Notes: generated by a model not told the origin, from the sequence alone. A stretch of 64,000 nt of DNA from Cokeromyces recurvatus (GCF_025118155.1 NW_026251425.1:144077-208076), one strand, 5' to 3'. Counted from the first letter of the stretch, positions 1 through 12,188 are shown. Made by a program: numbers and translations.

Positions 1-624
1 ACTGCCTATTTCACCCAAAAAAAAAAATTATTATTATTATTTTATTTTATAGATTTTTTTTTTCCTTCTTACCACTGAAGCTAATCCTTCATCGAGAATA
101 GTAGCTGCTAATCCACCATGAATAATACCATCATGTCCACATACATTTTTACCTAAATGAAGTACAGTCGTACATTCGGTATATGTCTTGTTATAAAAGA
201 CAACAGGTGTAGTAATGATCATACCAGGTCCCCTTAATGCCTATATTATTATCGATATAAGTTACACATACAAATTCCTCTTTTCTTTTTTCTTTCTTTC
301 TTTCTTTTTTTTATTATTATTATCATTATACTACTCTACAGTAAATGTCATAGAATGTTCTTTTTCGCTTTGTGATGAATGACTATATGCTTCGTATTCA
401 ATCATGTTTGGGTTTGCTCGAAGTTTCTTCACAATCTCAAGATTGTCCCTTTCTTGTTGAGCTAATGTCATTTGTTCTTCAACTGACATTGTGTATTGTT
501 CTTGTTCAACTGTAGGACTCATAATGGTAGAAATACGTTGAATTTGGAAGAAAATGGATTTCTGCTCTATAAAAGAAGAAGAAGAAGAAGAAAGAAGAAG
601 ACGACGAAAAGAAGATAATAACAT
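1..624 (-). CDS. Hotdog-fold (PaaI/THEM4-type) acyl-CoA thioesterase, 3' end outside window
   Basis: Probable acyl-CoA thioesterase that would hydrolyse fatty acyl-CoA esters. Three exons can be joined on the minus strand: 624-340, 240-73 and the start of a third at 5. The introns have GTAGAG...TAG and GTAAGA...TAG borders and both are phase 0. Exon 2 carries the hotdog signature HGGLAATILDEGLA, in which the HGG glycines and the following acidic helix form the thioesterase active site in this family. The N-terminus (MLLSSFRRLLLSSSSSS) is rich in Ser and Arg and lacks acidic residues, which suggests a mitochondrial presequence; an internal Met at MSPTVEQ is an alternative start. The rest of the hotdog domain lies beyond the window. 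Family seen from motif; substrate is inferred. Confidence 0.75.
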
Positions 625-783
625 TTATATATAAATTGATATGGAATATCTTTATTTTATAATCATTACTTCTTTTTTTTTTTTTTTTTTTTAAATTCCG
701 TTAGTTTGTAATTTTATATGACTAAACAACAGATTGACATTATTGCGGATTAACTTTTAATCCGGATAATAAAGTTATTATTA

Positions 784-1650
784 TCATTCTACTTTAGGTA
801 ATGATGATGATGATGATGGTAATTTTCTTTTTTTCCAATATATAAAAAGTTGCAAAACAAGAATACCATTTAGAAAACTAGCAATCAAATTACCACCCAA
901 CATGATGGGATCATCTAATTCTGTCCAAGTTGTAAAAGTACGTGCTGTTGTACCCAAGAAATAATTGAGGACGGCAAAGACAGAAAGTTGGCCTGTAGAT
1001 TGATTTATATAATTAGCTCGTATTTGAGGTATTTTACTAGCGAGTCCTATTGGTATTTGTGCAGCATAAAGTAAAGCCATAAACCAACTAGGGACAGTTA
1101 AGAGCATTAGCACGGTCACTACAAGAGTTGACAGAAGAAGCAAGATGGTCATCTTCATCATCGTCCTGGCTTGCTTATTATTATAATAAACGATCAACAT
1201 AGTTATTACTATATTTTGAAGCGTCATGAATAAGACTTCCCCATAAGTACTAAAAGGATGATATAGACGTGTATTATACATAAGGACGATAAGATAGGCA
1301 CACGTCTCTAGTAAAAAGGAAGCTAAGGAAAGACCTTGTGCTGATTTGTGACGCAAAATGGTAATAATCTGAGGTATTTTAACAATAGCGCCACCTATAA
1401 CGATCCCTAATCCTAGAGCCTTTGAAATGGCAAGTTTGATACATTGTATGTCGGAAAAGAAGTGAAATTCTTCAAATAAACTAATGTAACAAGCTTCACC
1501 TAAAAGTTGATTCATAGGAGAGCTGATGATGGATGGCCAACGGTATTGTTGACTAATGTCTGAATTACTAATGATGGGTAATGCATTATAGAATTGTATA
1601 AGAAATGTCAAAATAACACTAATATTAGTTTTGGCATTTGTGTATCTCAT
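784..1650 (-). CDS. MPDU1-like PQ-loop protein (mannose-P-dolichol utilization)
   Basis: Homologue of MPDU1/Lec35, the ER membrane protein needed for use of dolichol-phosphate mannose and glucose as sugar donors in N-glycan, GPI-anchor and O-mannose synthesis. It is a single exon of 288 aa. Two PQ-loop repeats are seen, each with a KIPQI core (residues about 91-95 and 206-210), separated by hydrophobic spans, giving the multi-TM plan of the family. The middle motif SAQGLSLASFLLET and the second-repeat region QSTGQLSVFAVLNYFLG are typical. It is somewhat longer than usual (about 250 aa), with extra N-terminal residues before the first repeat and a Ser-rich, Lys-containing C-terminus. The start is the first ATG of the frame. 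A generic PQ-loop transporter is the main alternative. Confidence 0.85.
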   Translation of the reverse strand: MRYTNAKTNISVILTFLIQFYNALPIISNSDISQQYRWPSIISSPMNQLLGEACYISLFEEFHFFSDIQCIKLAISKALGLGIVIGGAIVKIPQIITILRHKSAQGLSLASFLLETCAYLIVLMYNTRLYHPFSTYGEVLFMTLQNIVITMLIVYYNNKQARTMMKMTILLLLSTLVVTVLMLLTVPSWFMALLYAAQIPIGLASKIPQIRANYINQSTGQLSVFAVLNYFLGTTARTFTTWTELDDPIMLGGNLIASFLNGILVLQLFIYWKKRKLPSSSSSLPKVE

Positions 1651-4369
1651 TACAAAAAAAAAACAACAATTAGAAAAAATAAAATAAAATAAAATTTATT
1701 GAGCTTCGCTAACAAAAAATAAAATAAAAAAGACTTTTTGCTCTTCTTGAAAGAATGATAACATAACATATCAAGTTATGTCTCTATATAATAACAATGA
1801 TATTGATTTTGACAGTAGCAGGAATATTATTATATCTCTTTTTTTTTTATAGTAGCCCCTCTCCTTTTTTTTTTTCCTAGTTAATATAATACCATTGTAA
1901 CAAATTAATAGCAATATATGTTTGTGTATATAAGAAGAAGAAGAAAGCCTTTCATAAATAAAAACTTGTTCTTTAGTCATTAAACTTAACCGCCTTACAC
2001 ACACACACACACATACCCATTTTCTCTACCTAATTACTTCTTCTTTTTCTTTCGCGTCACTTATCAATTTGAGACTTGTTCATAGCAAGAGATATTCCCA
2101 CTTTCATAAATCATCCTTAGTAGGTTTTTAATGAATAAAATCTCTTGTTTCTATTATATTCATGTTTATCTAGCATAGTGAATAAGAAACAATATATATT
2201 TTAGTGATTAAATGGATGTCATTAACCTAATATAATATATGCATATATATATATATATATATGAATCCAATTGTTATGACTCTTATGTATTATTCTGGAT
2301 CCTACTTTTTGTATACACTACATTATCAGTAACAGATCGTTCTAGAAAACCATTCTATATTGCTCTGGAATGCTATATTACAGGATTATTAGCTAGCAAC
2401 GATCATTGAGAGATATATACATTTATTCTAGATTATAGAGATAGAAAAAAAAACAGGAGGGGGAGGGAGGAAAGTGGAATATAAAGTCTAGAATATAAAA
2501 TGTATTATTAATATAGCAATAATACTGTAAAATAAAGCTGATTCTCCTAAAGTCAACAAATAAATTCACATTCATGCTATATTCTCGAATATTTATATAC
2601 ATATATATATATATATCGTTGCTAATCCCTGATAATTCCTGTATAATGTAACCATAGGTTGAAAAAAAAATGAATAATAGTGTCGCACAATGAGTCCTAA
2701 ATTATCTCAAGTCTCTTTTGCCTCCCATTTTCCTTTCTGTGTGTATAGTGATCTATTTTCCTTTTCTATAGACTATTAGCCATGATACAAGCGATTTAGT
2801 AGTATAACTTGTTCAATTGAAATGAGTTTTTGTTATAAAGATGAAGTATAGTAAACAGGCATAATACAATATTAAAAAAAACGTTACTAACCTCAAAGTA
2901 AAAATAGTTGATGATGATAAATTTCATTTCGAGTAGAAAATGTTACTAAATTAAATACATTTATATGCATGTATATTAAAACCCAAGAAACCAGTCAGCA
3001 TAGTAGAAAGGCTAAAATTGAAACAATTTCAGTTTCTATAAATACATGAAATAAAAAAGGGGAAAGGGGGGAGGTAATTTTATAATGAACACACTGATAT
3101 AAATAACGCATACTGCTTTTCTCTCATGTATGAAAAAAGAGAGACGATGTATAAATAAAGTATCCGAAAAAAGAATAATAGGTATTTACTCTATATACAG
3201 TAGGATCAGAAAGAAGTTCCTTAAAGAAACAAAAACTACCCTTACAACAAAAGATCAGTTAGAATATCCGAAATAAAGTCTTTGAATAATTATGAAAATA
3301 TTGATATTAAAAAGATGCAATGTATTATCTCTGCAGCGCTCTCAATGACCTTTTTCTTTTTTTTTAAAAAAAAAAGTCTTCCTGGCTATTCGTTTTAAAG
3401 AAAGTATACCACTAATTAGTCAATAGATATGAGCAAATACGCTATTCGTCATATTTTATATATATATTCAAGTAAACTAACTTTTTTATATTAATAACAG
3501 AAGAACAATAGGATTAGAGGATACTAACTAGAGCAAACATTGTATTATTAGCATTGGTCTGAAACCCCTCCTCTAATAAAAAAAAATAATAATAATTCCG
3601 GTTTGAGAAATAAAAGGGGCTACTCTTGACAGTTTACTGGATGGTTTGAATAGGAACACTATTTATTAAGAAAACTTCTTCTGATATCCAAAAGAAGCTC
3701 GTCATGGTAACTATGGCTACTACATATATCATTCTACCAACAGCCTATTTGTCTGAAATTAAACCCTATTTAGAATAATTTTGGTACCTTATCAAACAAA
3801 CTAAATCATTAGAAGAAGAGACTTTCTTGAAGCAGTAAATAAAGTCCTAATGGTGAATGACGTGAGAGTTTTTTTTTTCTTTCTTTTTTTTAAAAAAAAA
3901 ACGCATGTGTTAAATAGATTTATTAAGTGTTTGTATAGATTGTCTTAATTTTTCTAAACTTAAAAGTTATATATTGCCAAATAAAGCCAAAAAAAAAAAA
4001 GCTTGCCAAAGTTATTTTTTTTTTCTTTGTTAGAAAGTTTCGCGAAAATTTTCCAACTTTAGTGTGTAGAACAGCAGCAGTCAACTAAGTATGGGAATTA
4101 AATATGAATGTTACTAAACTTTTTATTTATATTTTTTTTTTTCCTTTTTTTTTTCTTTTAAAAGATAACACAATTAAAGCACATTAATCAAGTATATATT
4201 GATAACACTATAGACGCGCTCATTATTGTTATTATTATTATTATTATTTTATTTATTCTATTGTTCATATACAATATATTAGCCCTTTTTTAAGAAAACG
4301 GAATTTACATAAAAGACTATTTGCTTTTTTCTTTTGGAAATAATTTATTAAATTATTAAATCTTATACA
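1651..4369. other. Intergenic region, 2.7 kb, with candidate MITE
   Basis: No gene of recognisable family. It contains an AT-rich stretch with (AT)n tracts, a 240-aa-free low-complexity reading frame at 1771-2010 that I do not believe, and a candidate MITE at 2379-2644 listed separately. A short coding-looking run ends at about 3777 but has an in-frame stop just upstream. Confidence 0.6.
2379..2644. mobile_element. Candidate MITE with imperfect ~60-bp terminal inverted repeats
   Basis: The left end reads TA then CAGGATTATTAGCTAGCAAC. The reverse complement of the right end reads TA then CAGGAATTATCAGGGATTAG followed by CAACGATA. Both ends go on to share TATATAC/GTATATA, ATT and TCTAGA/TCGAGA blocks for about 60 bp. 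The ends are bounded by TA, as for Tc1/mariner-like target duplications. The 265-bp interior has no coding capacity. Imperfect arms and AT-richness leave chance similarity possible, but the shared TTAGCAACGAT-type block near both ends argues for a real element. Confidence 0.5.
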
Positions 4370-5769
4370 ATGCGTCAACAAGAACGAACAGAATATACAC
4401 CAGGAACTATTGTTTTTGCAAAACTAAAAGGATACCCATGGTGGCCAGCAAGGGTAAAGTGGTCTTTTTTTTTTGTTTTGTTTTTTTAAAAAAAAAAAAA
4501 ATTTTTTTGTCAATTAGGGAAAAGTAGTATTCTTATCAAATAACTAAAAATTATTTTTTTTTTCTGTTCATGATAGATCGAAGCAGACCATGCAGTACCC
4601 CCAAAAGTCTTGAAACAAAAATCCAAAGCTAAAGGTGCATTATATACTGTATTTTTTTATGGCTCTAGAGACTAGTAAGTAAAATATAAAAACATAGACA
4701 TATATTCACACACAAAAGAGAGAGAGAGTGTGTGTGTGTGTGAGTGGGTGAGAAAGGGGTAGGGTATTGGAAAAAGAAAGCAAAATATTCATTCAAGTTT
4801 ACAAAAATAAAATAAAAAAAATAAAATAAAAGTGGATTCTTTGGCCCAGATGCCATTCGACCATTTGATAGTGAAATTGTTGAAAATGATTTAAAAGCAA
4901 AAAAATTCAAAACAAAGGATTTGGAAATGGCGGTACGTCAGGCTTTGAATCCTGCATTATTGGAACAAATTGAAAGGGAGGAAGCAGAGGCAGAGGCAGA
5001 GGAAGAAGAACATACAAATAAAAGAAAGAATAATACAAAAAAGACAGCAGCAAATGGTAAGAGAAAATCAACGACACGTAAAATGGCAGTGGAAGATGAA
5101 GATGAATCTATAGAAGATAGAAAGAGAAGAGTAAGTTGTTGTGAATAGGTAGAATAAGAAATTTTAATATGAATTTATAGCGTAAATCAATGTCACTTGA
5201 AAAAGAAGAAGATGTACGTAATTCACCACAAATGGATAAAGAGGAATTAAAAAAGACACCAGAATATAAAAGGGTTTATCATATTAGACATAGATTACAA
5301 AGATTGGTATATAATAAAAAAGAGGTAAAGACTGAATAAGTGTAAGGAAAGAAAGAAAAAAGGCAACAAGAAAGAAAGAGAGAAATTAACGCGTAAAATA
5401 ATAGGGCGAAATTCCAAAAGAAGATTATCCAAAGATTTTACAAGTTATAAAAGAGATTGAAGAAGCACCAATGACATATAACCTTTTAAAAGTAAGACAT
5501 AAAGGGAACAGAAGTAAAAAAAGAAATGTAAGAGAGAAAGAGAGAAAATGAGATTTAAGTGTGTTCTATAGGATACCAAAATTGGCAAAGTCGTTAAAGC
5601 AGCTTGTTCTTATCCATTTGAAAATGAAAGTACAATTAAGGAACGGTGCCAACAAATAATGAGGAGCTGGAAATCACTTTTAATTGATCCTCAAACTGGC
5701 AGTAGTTTAACAAGAAAATCATCAGAAGACAATAATAATAATAATAATAATAGTAGTAGTAATAATTAG
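4370..5769 (+). CDS. PWWP-domain chromatin protein with C-terminal TFIIS-N/IBD-like helical domain
   Basis: Probable reader of methylated nucleosomes. Six exons: 4370-4453, 4577-4674, 4833-5130, 5181-5324, 5405-5491, 5572-5769; all junctions keep frame and give 302 aa. The PWWP domain lies at residues about 8-75: GTIVFAKLKGYPWWPAR is the defining strand, followed by FYGSRDYGFF. It is followed by an acidic, Glu-rich and Lys-rich linker with a basic patch, then a helical segment (YHIRHRLQRLVYNKK, then IGKVVKAACSYPF and ERCQQIMRSWKSLL) that resembles the TFIIS N-terminal/LEDGF integrase-binding fold. The tail is an Asn/Ser repeat. This HDGF/LEDGF-like layout suggests linking chromatin to transcription elongation factors; partners are not visible. 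Confidence 0.75.
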
Positions 5770-6065
5770 TCTTTATAAAAGAAAAAAAAATAATTGTTAT
5801 TTGATAATGGATTTCAATAAAACAAACAAGAAGTGAAAGAGAGAAGAAGTAAGGGAGAAAAATAGAGTGAATGAGAGTGATTCACAGATAGACAGAAGAG
5901 CTAATATGTGTGTGCATAAAGATGGCAGTTACTATTTTCTTTGTTTGTAAAGTAATACAAAAACATACTACTTCTTTTATAATAAGTTATTATTCAATTA
6001 TCAAGGCTTTTATTTATTTATTCCCTTTTTTTTTTGTTTTATTACTATTATTTGTTTATCTTGGA

Positions 6066-7362
6066 ATGTACAATAAATCATTATTATTATTATTTACACA
6101 ACTATTTCTATTATCGAGTGCAATACCTATTAGTGTAGATCGACCTACTTATGAACCTGGTATCTTGTATTTGCCTGATAAAGCAATAGCCATAGGTAAT
6201 TAACAAAAAAATAAAAATACACTCTCTATTCAATATTGATACACCTGAATTTCTTTTTCTTAGATGATGGTTATAATTTAAGTATTCAAGGGGTCCTAGG
6301 TGGTATTGTCTTGATTATTTCAGGTCTATTGTTAATACTACGTCCACTTTGGGATAGAACACCTGGTGGTACACACACTCAAAAACTTGCTGGCTTTATT
6401 ACGATGGGTTTTGTAACTTGGGTTATGTTAGCTAACTTTGAGCCCTTCCCAGAGACATATGGTAGAAATCGACAAACGATTTATTTTATTGTTCCCTTGA
6501 TAGTAGGGTGTGTTTTCATGTTCTGTATGACGGTCACTATTCAACTTTATTTGATGCTATTGGGTGGATTAGGTGGACTAGCTGCTGGATTATGGGTCTT
6601 GGGATGGAAAGAAAGTCTATCGATTCAATCAGAGCATGGACGTGCCATCTTTTTAACGGTCTTAATTGTTTTAATGATGGTCATGTCACTTTATAGATGC
6701 TTTTGGCATAGGTTAGGAACTAGTTTAGCGGGTTCTTATATATTTTTTATGGGATTAGATATTTATTTTCATACTGGATTTTTATATTGTTTTACATCTA
6801 CATTAGATGGACGGCATGGTAAATATATATATGTATATAAAGAGAGACAGAGAGAGAGAAAGAGGACAAATGTGTGTGTGTGTGTGTGTGTGTGTGGATT
6901 GTGTCGACTTGCATTATTATTTGAATACTAATGTCTCTATTCTTTTTAGAACATCATTATGTAGTTTATCGTAGTACATACATTATGCAAGCATGTCTTA
7001 TTGTTGCTTTTATCATTACTTATCTATTTCAAAGCTCTGGTCGATTTAATGATGTAAGGAAAGAATAGGGTTGAAAAAGAAAAAAAAAAGATAGATTATA
7101 GAGAGATTAATTTTTTTTTTCGCTATAGCATCTTTTATTTCAACATTCTGTCGTTATGAAAACAATGTTAGATCCTGCATACAATAAGGCACCCATAATG
7201 AATAATAATAATAATAGTTGGTGGATGCCAACTAGATATATTCCATCTACTTGGTATAGTTGGAGACCTCCTATGTGGCCTGCCTTCGTTAGTAATAATC
7301 GAACTACTGTTCCTCCACTTGCAGCAGTGGCGCCCGCTGCTCCAGTAGTTCCTATACAATAA
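6066..7362 (+). CDS. Multi-TM protein with TMEM198/TM7SF3-like (DUF4203) domain
   Basis: Integral membrane protein of about 340 aa. Exons 6066-6195, 6264-6818, 6950-7053, 7129-7362 join in frame. The chosen start gives a clean signal peptide (MYNKSLLLLFTQLFLLSSAI); an ATG at 5910 in the same frame would add a hydrophobic low-complexity leader and is less likely. After a short lumenal stretch come about seven hydrophobic spans with the Gly-rich LGGLGGLAAG motif and paired Trp/Gly positions typical of the DUF4203 family, which includes TM7SF3 and TMEM198. The C-terminus is a Trp/Pro/Ala-rich tail (PSTWYSWRPPMWPAF). A (GT)n tract lies in intron 2. Family assignment is by pattern; molecular function is unknown. 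Confidence 0.65.
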
Positions 7363-7547
7363 CGAATGAATATATGTATTTTTAGAATAATAAATGTTTA
7401 ATAGTAGTAGTCATTTCTCTAACATGATAGACCTTCACAAAAAAAAGTGTAAAAATGTTGATATTATTTTATTATTAACGGATTCCAACACTGAAATCTA
7501 CATTGTTATGGCCCTTTTTTTTGATACTGAAACTTTCTGCCTTATTT

Positions 7548-7610
<63 letters not shown>

Positions 7611-8847
7611 CATACTAAAGACAATCATTTGTGGTATTTTCTTTGAAATAAATTATTAAAGTATAAGAAAAATTAACTAAGGACATCATTTCTTTCTTTC
7701 CTTGTTTTTATATGAGAGGCCATTCATATTGTTATTTATTCATTTACTTTTTTGAAAACATAAGTTTGGGAATCAAGCATGTCATACTTTATTTTACTAG
7801 CCAAATAACACTCTTCTTTGTACAGATAAATTTTCATATTTCAAGCATAGTCGGATTAAATATGTGTTCCTTGATCTTCACTATTATTATCCAGGTGGTG
7901 AAATCATTCTGAGCTTGAATAAGGTATGCACGATTTTGACCAATAAAAAAAATTTTTTTTAATAAAGACGTCAGATCATATCAGTCTTTAAAAATAGTAT
8001 TAGATCGTGACATGATCAAAAGCTTTAAAGTAAAGGATTCTATATAAAGGGAGAAGAAGAAAAAAAAATACAAATAATCCTAGCATTTAATTACTAGGTT
8101 TCTGTAGTAGTGTCAGATTTAGCCAAAGAAGCAGGCATAATCAAGCTCTCATCTATCATTATTACTATAGATACTTCTGATTACTCTTTGAGGCCTTGGA
8201 ACATGGGATATTTTAGGCTTCTAAAAGTGTGAGGTTTTCAGAGTTTTTTTTTTTTTTTTTTTAGGACATTGAACCCTACTCTTTAGACAATTAAAGAAAG
8301 TATAATAGAGTATATGTACCAAAATAATAAGAAACTGTGATGCTATTAATATATTATTACAAGCTTTTTTCTTTAAGAAAAAAAAAAGATCTGCTATGGG
8401 ATTTGAATCTAGGTTCTGTAAATAAGCTATACAATGTTTGCGTATATATTTATAGATATAAACTTTATACTTATTATAATAATAACGACTCACGTTTGTC
8501 AAACATTGGATATTATGTGTCGTTGATTTGAAGATTAAAAAAAAAAAAAGGTCGAGAATTTTTATCGTGAATGGCGAAGGTCGTAAAGTGAAAAGAAGAT
8601 ATAGCCAGCATGATTTCTAATAGACCCGGAAATTTCCATATATGGATATCGTCTGGAGAAGTATAGCCAATAAATTTCAATTTAGGGAAAAGTACGGAAT
8701 ACTACCGGCTAACCGTTTTTACTGTTTGTTCCAAAAAAAAAATTTTTAAAATATATATAAATATTAAGACAATAAAAAAAAAAAAGAAAAAAAAACTATT
8801 ACTAGAATTAACATTATTTAATATACTTCTTAATACATACATATAAA
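7363..8847. other. Intergenic region, 1.5 kb
   Basis: Holds a 57-nt T run (7549-7605), further A/T runs and no convincing gene. A tRNA box-B-like string on the minus strand near 8400 was examined and rejected. Confidence 0.6.
7549..7605. repeat. Poly(T) tract of 57 nt
   Basis: Uninterrupted T run just downstream of the TMEM198-like gene. It lies on the plus strand, so it is not a poly(A) tail of that transcript; a tail from a minus-strand retrocopy or slippage expansion is possible. Confidence 0.9.
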
Positions 8848-9150
8848 ATGGCTATTTCAATTCATCTTCCTAAATTCATTAAAAAGACATTCAGTACACA
8901 TAAAGAAGAAGAAGACAGTAGTGAGAATTCAAAAAGTACACCTGTAACAAGTAATGCAAGTACGCCTGCTGGATCTGTTTATCAATTACCTATAATGGCA
9001 CCCACATCATTAACAGTTGGCTGTCCTGGTTATATACGTGATCCTATGAGATGTGGCAATCATCCAGATATTGTTGGTTATTATTATGACCCCATGGGCT
9101 GTAAATTTAGTTTAGATCATGGCGTTGATACTACAAATACGGGCGCCTAA
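8848..9150 (+). CDS. Small orphan protein, 100 aa
   Basis: Not recognised. A single-exon frame from an ATG preceded by an A-rich leader, with Ser/Thr/Pro-rich residues about 18-48 and a compact C-terminal half rich in Gly, Pro, Tyr and Met. That half contains three Cys (in VGCPGYIRD, MRCGNHP and MGCKFSL) and a repeated DPM element (YIRDPMRC and YYDPMGC). The repeated DPM-x-C pattern and normal codon usage argue it is real. There is no signal peptide or TM segment. Function unknown. Confidence 0.55.
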   Translation: MAISIHLPKFIKKTFSTHKEEEDSSENSKSTPVTSNASTPAGSVYQLPIMAPTSLTVGCPGYIRDPMRCGNHPDIVGYYYDPMGCKFSLDHGVDTTNTGA

Positions 9151-9233
9151 TTTTTTTTTCTCTCTTTGACTATTGATATTTATATTTTATATCTATACCC
9201 AAATATATCCCTTTTACTATATTACTACTACTA

Positions 9234-9273
<40 letters not shown>

Positions 9274-9566
9274 TATTATTATTACCTACCTTGTGTTATA
9301 AAATAATATAATATAAAATAAACTTTTATCCGATCCATCCATTCTATGCTGTATTACAAAATATGTTAAGCCAGTGGCTGATTATTTATGATTTTCAAAA
9401 AAAAAAGTGTATTTTTATTACTAAATAAGGCAAGCTAAAAAATATTATCTAATAAAAAAAAATAATTATAATAATAAAATAATAATAATACAAATTATAT
9501 GACAATTATATGATACGATATGAAATATGTATGTATGTATGTATGTGTGTATGTATATTTTTATAC
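9151..9566. other. Intergenic region with tetranucleotide microsatellite
   Basis: Contains a (CTAT)n microsatellite at about 9235-9272 followed by ATT repeats, and a (GTAT)n tract near 9528-9556. No gene seen; these are the convergent 3' flanks of the 100-aa orphan and the GPI-protein gene. Confidence 0.7.
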
Positions 9567-10597
9567 TTAAAGAACAAAAAGATAAGCAACAACAAGTAGA
9601 GTTAAAGAAGTGAACAAAGGTTTAATCATATTGGCAGCACTGTCGGCAACATCTTGATTGGAAGCCATGCTTGTAGTTGATGCATTCATATTAACTGTAG
9701 TAGTTTTAGCAGTAGAAGTAGTAGTTGCGGTTGTAATAGCTACTGCTGCAGCGTCCGAACTGCTTACAGGAACAGTAGTGGTATCGACAGTAGGCGTTGT
9801 AATTGTGGTAGTAGAAGTGGAGGTAGCAGTAACAATAGCAGAAGCAGAAACAGAAACAGAAGCATTGAGAGAATGAGTTGCATTTACATTTGTATCAATT
9901 GATACGTTATTCACGAGGGTACCGTTTCCCCAAGGAATAGGATCCCCATTAGGTTCATTTCGATTAGGTTCAGGAGATAAAGTACCACCTGGAGGAATGA
10001 TACCAAAACGAGTTGTCCAAGCCATTTCACCATTTGTACCTATTCGATATTATTATTAAGTACAACACATATACAATAGATTCATTTATCCTTGTACCTG
10101 TGAACATAAAGAAATAAATTGCAGAATGAGGTGATACTTGAGGAACCTTAAAGGGATACTTTAAAAGATTAGCAGGAACACCCTAAATAATACAAGCAAC
10201 AGAGGTTAATAATAAAATCCTTTTTTATATTTATATTTATATTTACAGTGGCAACATTCATCAAGACAGTTTGTTGATCATTGGAGCCTGTCATAAAATC
10301 TAATAATCATTGTGAATATAATGATATTAACAACATAAAATATAAACTTATTACCAATTCTATAAGTAACTTCAGGATCTTTTCCATCAAAATCTATTTT
10401 AAAATAAATGGTTAGAAAACTACTTTTTAATAACCTTCCTTCCTTCTTTCTTTCTTACCCCAAGTCACATCGTATGTTTGTCCTTCAGTTTGAATTGTAC
10501 CAGGCTGTGGATAAGTAGGTGCAATAGCTGCATGAATACATTGTGCACTTAATAAAGTAATTAAAGAACAAGTAAGAACTGCCTTGATAGAAACCAT
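9567..10597 (-). CDS. Kre9/Knh1-like GPI-anchored cell-surface protein
   Basis: Predicted secreted, GPI-anchored wall or membrane protein of 262 aa. Five exons on the minus strand: 10597-10459, 10393-10355, 10299-10247, 10182-10098, 10039-9567. Residues 1-23 form a signal peptide (MVSIKAVLTCSLITLLSAQC). The next ~110 residues fit the Kre9/Knh1 N-terminal Ig-like domain: a Pro-rich start, YDVTWG, then FMTGSNDQQTVLMNVA and FFMFTG strands. A Thr/Ser/Val/Ala-rich, O-glycosylation-prone stalk follows with several N-x-S/T sites. The last ~20 residues are hydrophobic (PLFTSLTLLVVAYLFVL), as for a GPI transfer signal. Related fungal proteins act in beta-glucan assembly or are structural; the role here is inferred. 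Confidence 0.8.
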
Positions 10598-11418
10598 TGA
10601 ATGAGAGAATAAAGTGAATTGAAAAAAAAAAAAAAAAAAAAGGGGGGGAGAGAAGGGAAGCAAAATAAAAGGAGACTGATTTATATAGTAGCGGGTACTT
10701 GGTTGTATTTTTTTTTTCCTTCTATTATTATAAAAAAAGTATCCAAATAAGGTAAAAAAAATACTTTAATTTTTTTTTTTTTTACTTAAAAAGACAGTGA
10801 ACTTGTGAATAAATTTAATAATATTAATGGAAAATTATGAAGACATTTATTTATAACAATGTTTAAAAATAGAGTAAATTTCATGTCAGTCAGTCAGTCA
10901 GCCAGGCAGCAATCATGGTAATAAGATCTGAGTTACTAGTGGTAAATAGCATAATAAATCTTGACTTCTTCATCATTGTATTGAAGAAGAATGTGATCTG
11001 TGCGCGTTTATTCGATATGCATTCTGAAAATCATCTTTTTCTACTTTCAACATCTTGTTTTCTCCTTTTTATATAAATATATATAAACTGCGTAATAAAC
11101 TCATTTAGTTGTTTCTACTCTTTTATTACAGTAATAAATAAACCTTCAAGTTTTGTTTCACTTACTCGGAAAACCTTTTTTTTTCTTTGATCAATTACTA
11201 TTATTAAGATTCTATCTAATTTGATCGATAGAATATATGCTCTTGAAACCCATCTATTCCAATTTATTATTAGGTGAAATGATCTGATATTAAAATAATA
11301 TAACTTTTTTTTTTAAAGCAGTTGTAGTGTAATGAAAAACAAAAAAAAAGTCTTAATTATACATTGGATATCGTTACTTTTATTTTATTTACAAAGTATA
11401 TATAGAGTATTTACACTA
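10598..11418. other. Intergenic region, 0.8 kb
   Basis: The promoter side of the GPI-protein gene, with A and T runs and a short (GTCA)n stretch near 10886. No gene seen. Confidence 0.6.
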
Positions 11419-11778
11419 TTATGGAGAAGGATGAAATATTTCTTGTTGGTCTATGCATAAAGCGAGTGGTGTCTTACGTGCTTTATTAGTTGCCGGTTGT
11501 TGATGATTAGTGTCTGATGATGATAGAATAGATGAAAGGGAGGATGAAAGTAAAGAAGATATCATTTGTTGTTTATGACTAGATGATATCATGATACTTG
11601 ATGACTTTCTTCTTTTTTGAATGACTGGGAAATCTTGTAATTCAGCATAATCATAACCTAGCATTGGATGATGCATTAAAGCGTCTTGACGAAGACAGTC
11701 CTCAGAACAATAGAGAGAATCAGAGTAAGGGCTAATTGCATTATCACAGAAAGTACACCAATTTGTATCACACATCAT
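11419..11778 (-). CDS. Ecl1-family life-span regulatory factor
   Basis: Small fungal protein (119 aa, single exon) of the Ecl1/Ecl2/Ecl3 type, whose fission-yeast members extend chronological lifespan when overexpressed and respond to nutrient limitation. The N-terminal signature is clear: CTFC, then SDSLYCSEDCLRQD, a Cys4 arrangement with the LYCSxxCxxxD core that defines the family and probably binds zinc. The remainder is low-complexity Ser/Leu/Gln with a basic KRRKSSS patch, as in other family members whose C-termini are not conserved. Start is the first of two adjacent Mets. No neighbouring gene shares the pathway. Confidence 0.8.
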   Translation of the reverse strand: MMCDTNWCTFCDNAISPYSDSLYCSEDCLRQDALMHHPMLGYDYAELQDFPVIQKRRKSSSIMISSSHKQQMISSLLSSSLSSILSSSDTNHQQPATNKARKTPLALCIDQQEIFHPSP

Positions 11779-12188
11779 TCTTTTTTTTTTATTTATTTAT
11801 TTGTTTGTTTTATTTTGTCCTCTACTAAAGCATATATGTTATATTGTATGGTTTTAATAATAATATATTATTTTATTTTTTATCCTTTATATTTATAGTC
11901 CCCAGTTTTTTTTTTCTTTTTAGTCTTTTTTTTTGAGATTAAATCCAGACTATTAATATCGTATCACTTTTATACTATTGGATAGCAGCAGTAATTATTG
12001 CGTCATGTGAGTAGAATTATTCTATTACTGCTACCACTACCACTGCTACCACTACTACCACTATTACTACAATGTAGTGTTTGTGTCGTTGTAATATATG
12101 GGAAAATGATAAAATAAGATGACTCGTAGTTATTACGATATTAATGAAAACCTATAACAAGTGACACAATATGGGGGGAGGCTGAAAA

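Noticed and set aside
1771..2010. 79-aa frame on the minus strand
   Set aside because: Composed of Lys/Ser/Leu/Tyr low-complexity and CA repeats; no start context or homology.
3640..3780. Coding-looking plus-strand run ending LPTAYLSEIKPYLE then stop
   Set aside because: Only about 40 codons, stop immediately upstream, no neighbouring exon found; at most a relic.
8385..8470. tRNA-like box B (GATTCAAATCC) on the minus strand followed by a T run
   Set aside because: No box A at the expected distance, and no acceptor or anticodon arm can be folded; it may be a chance or SINE-like string.
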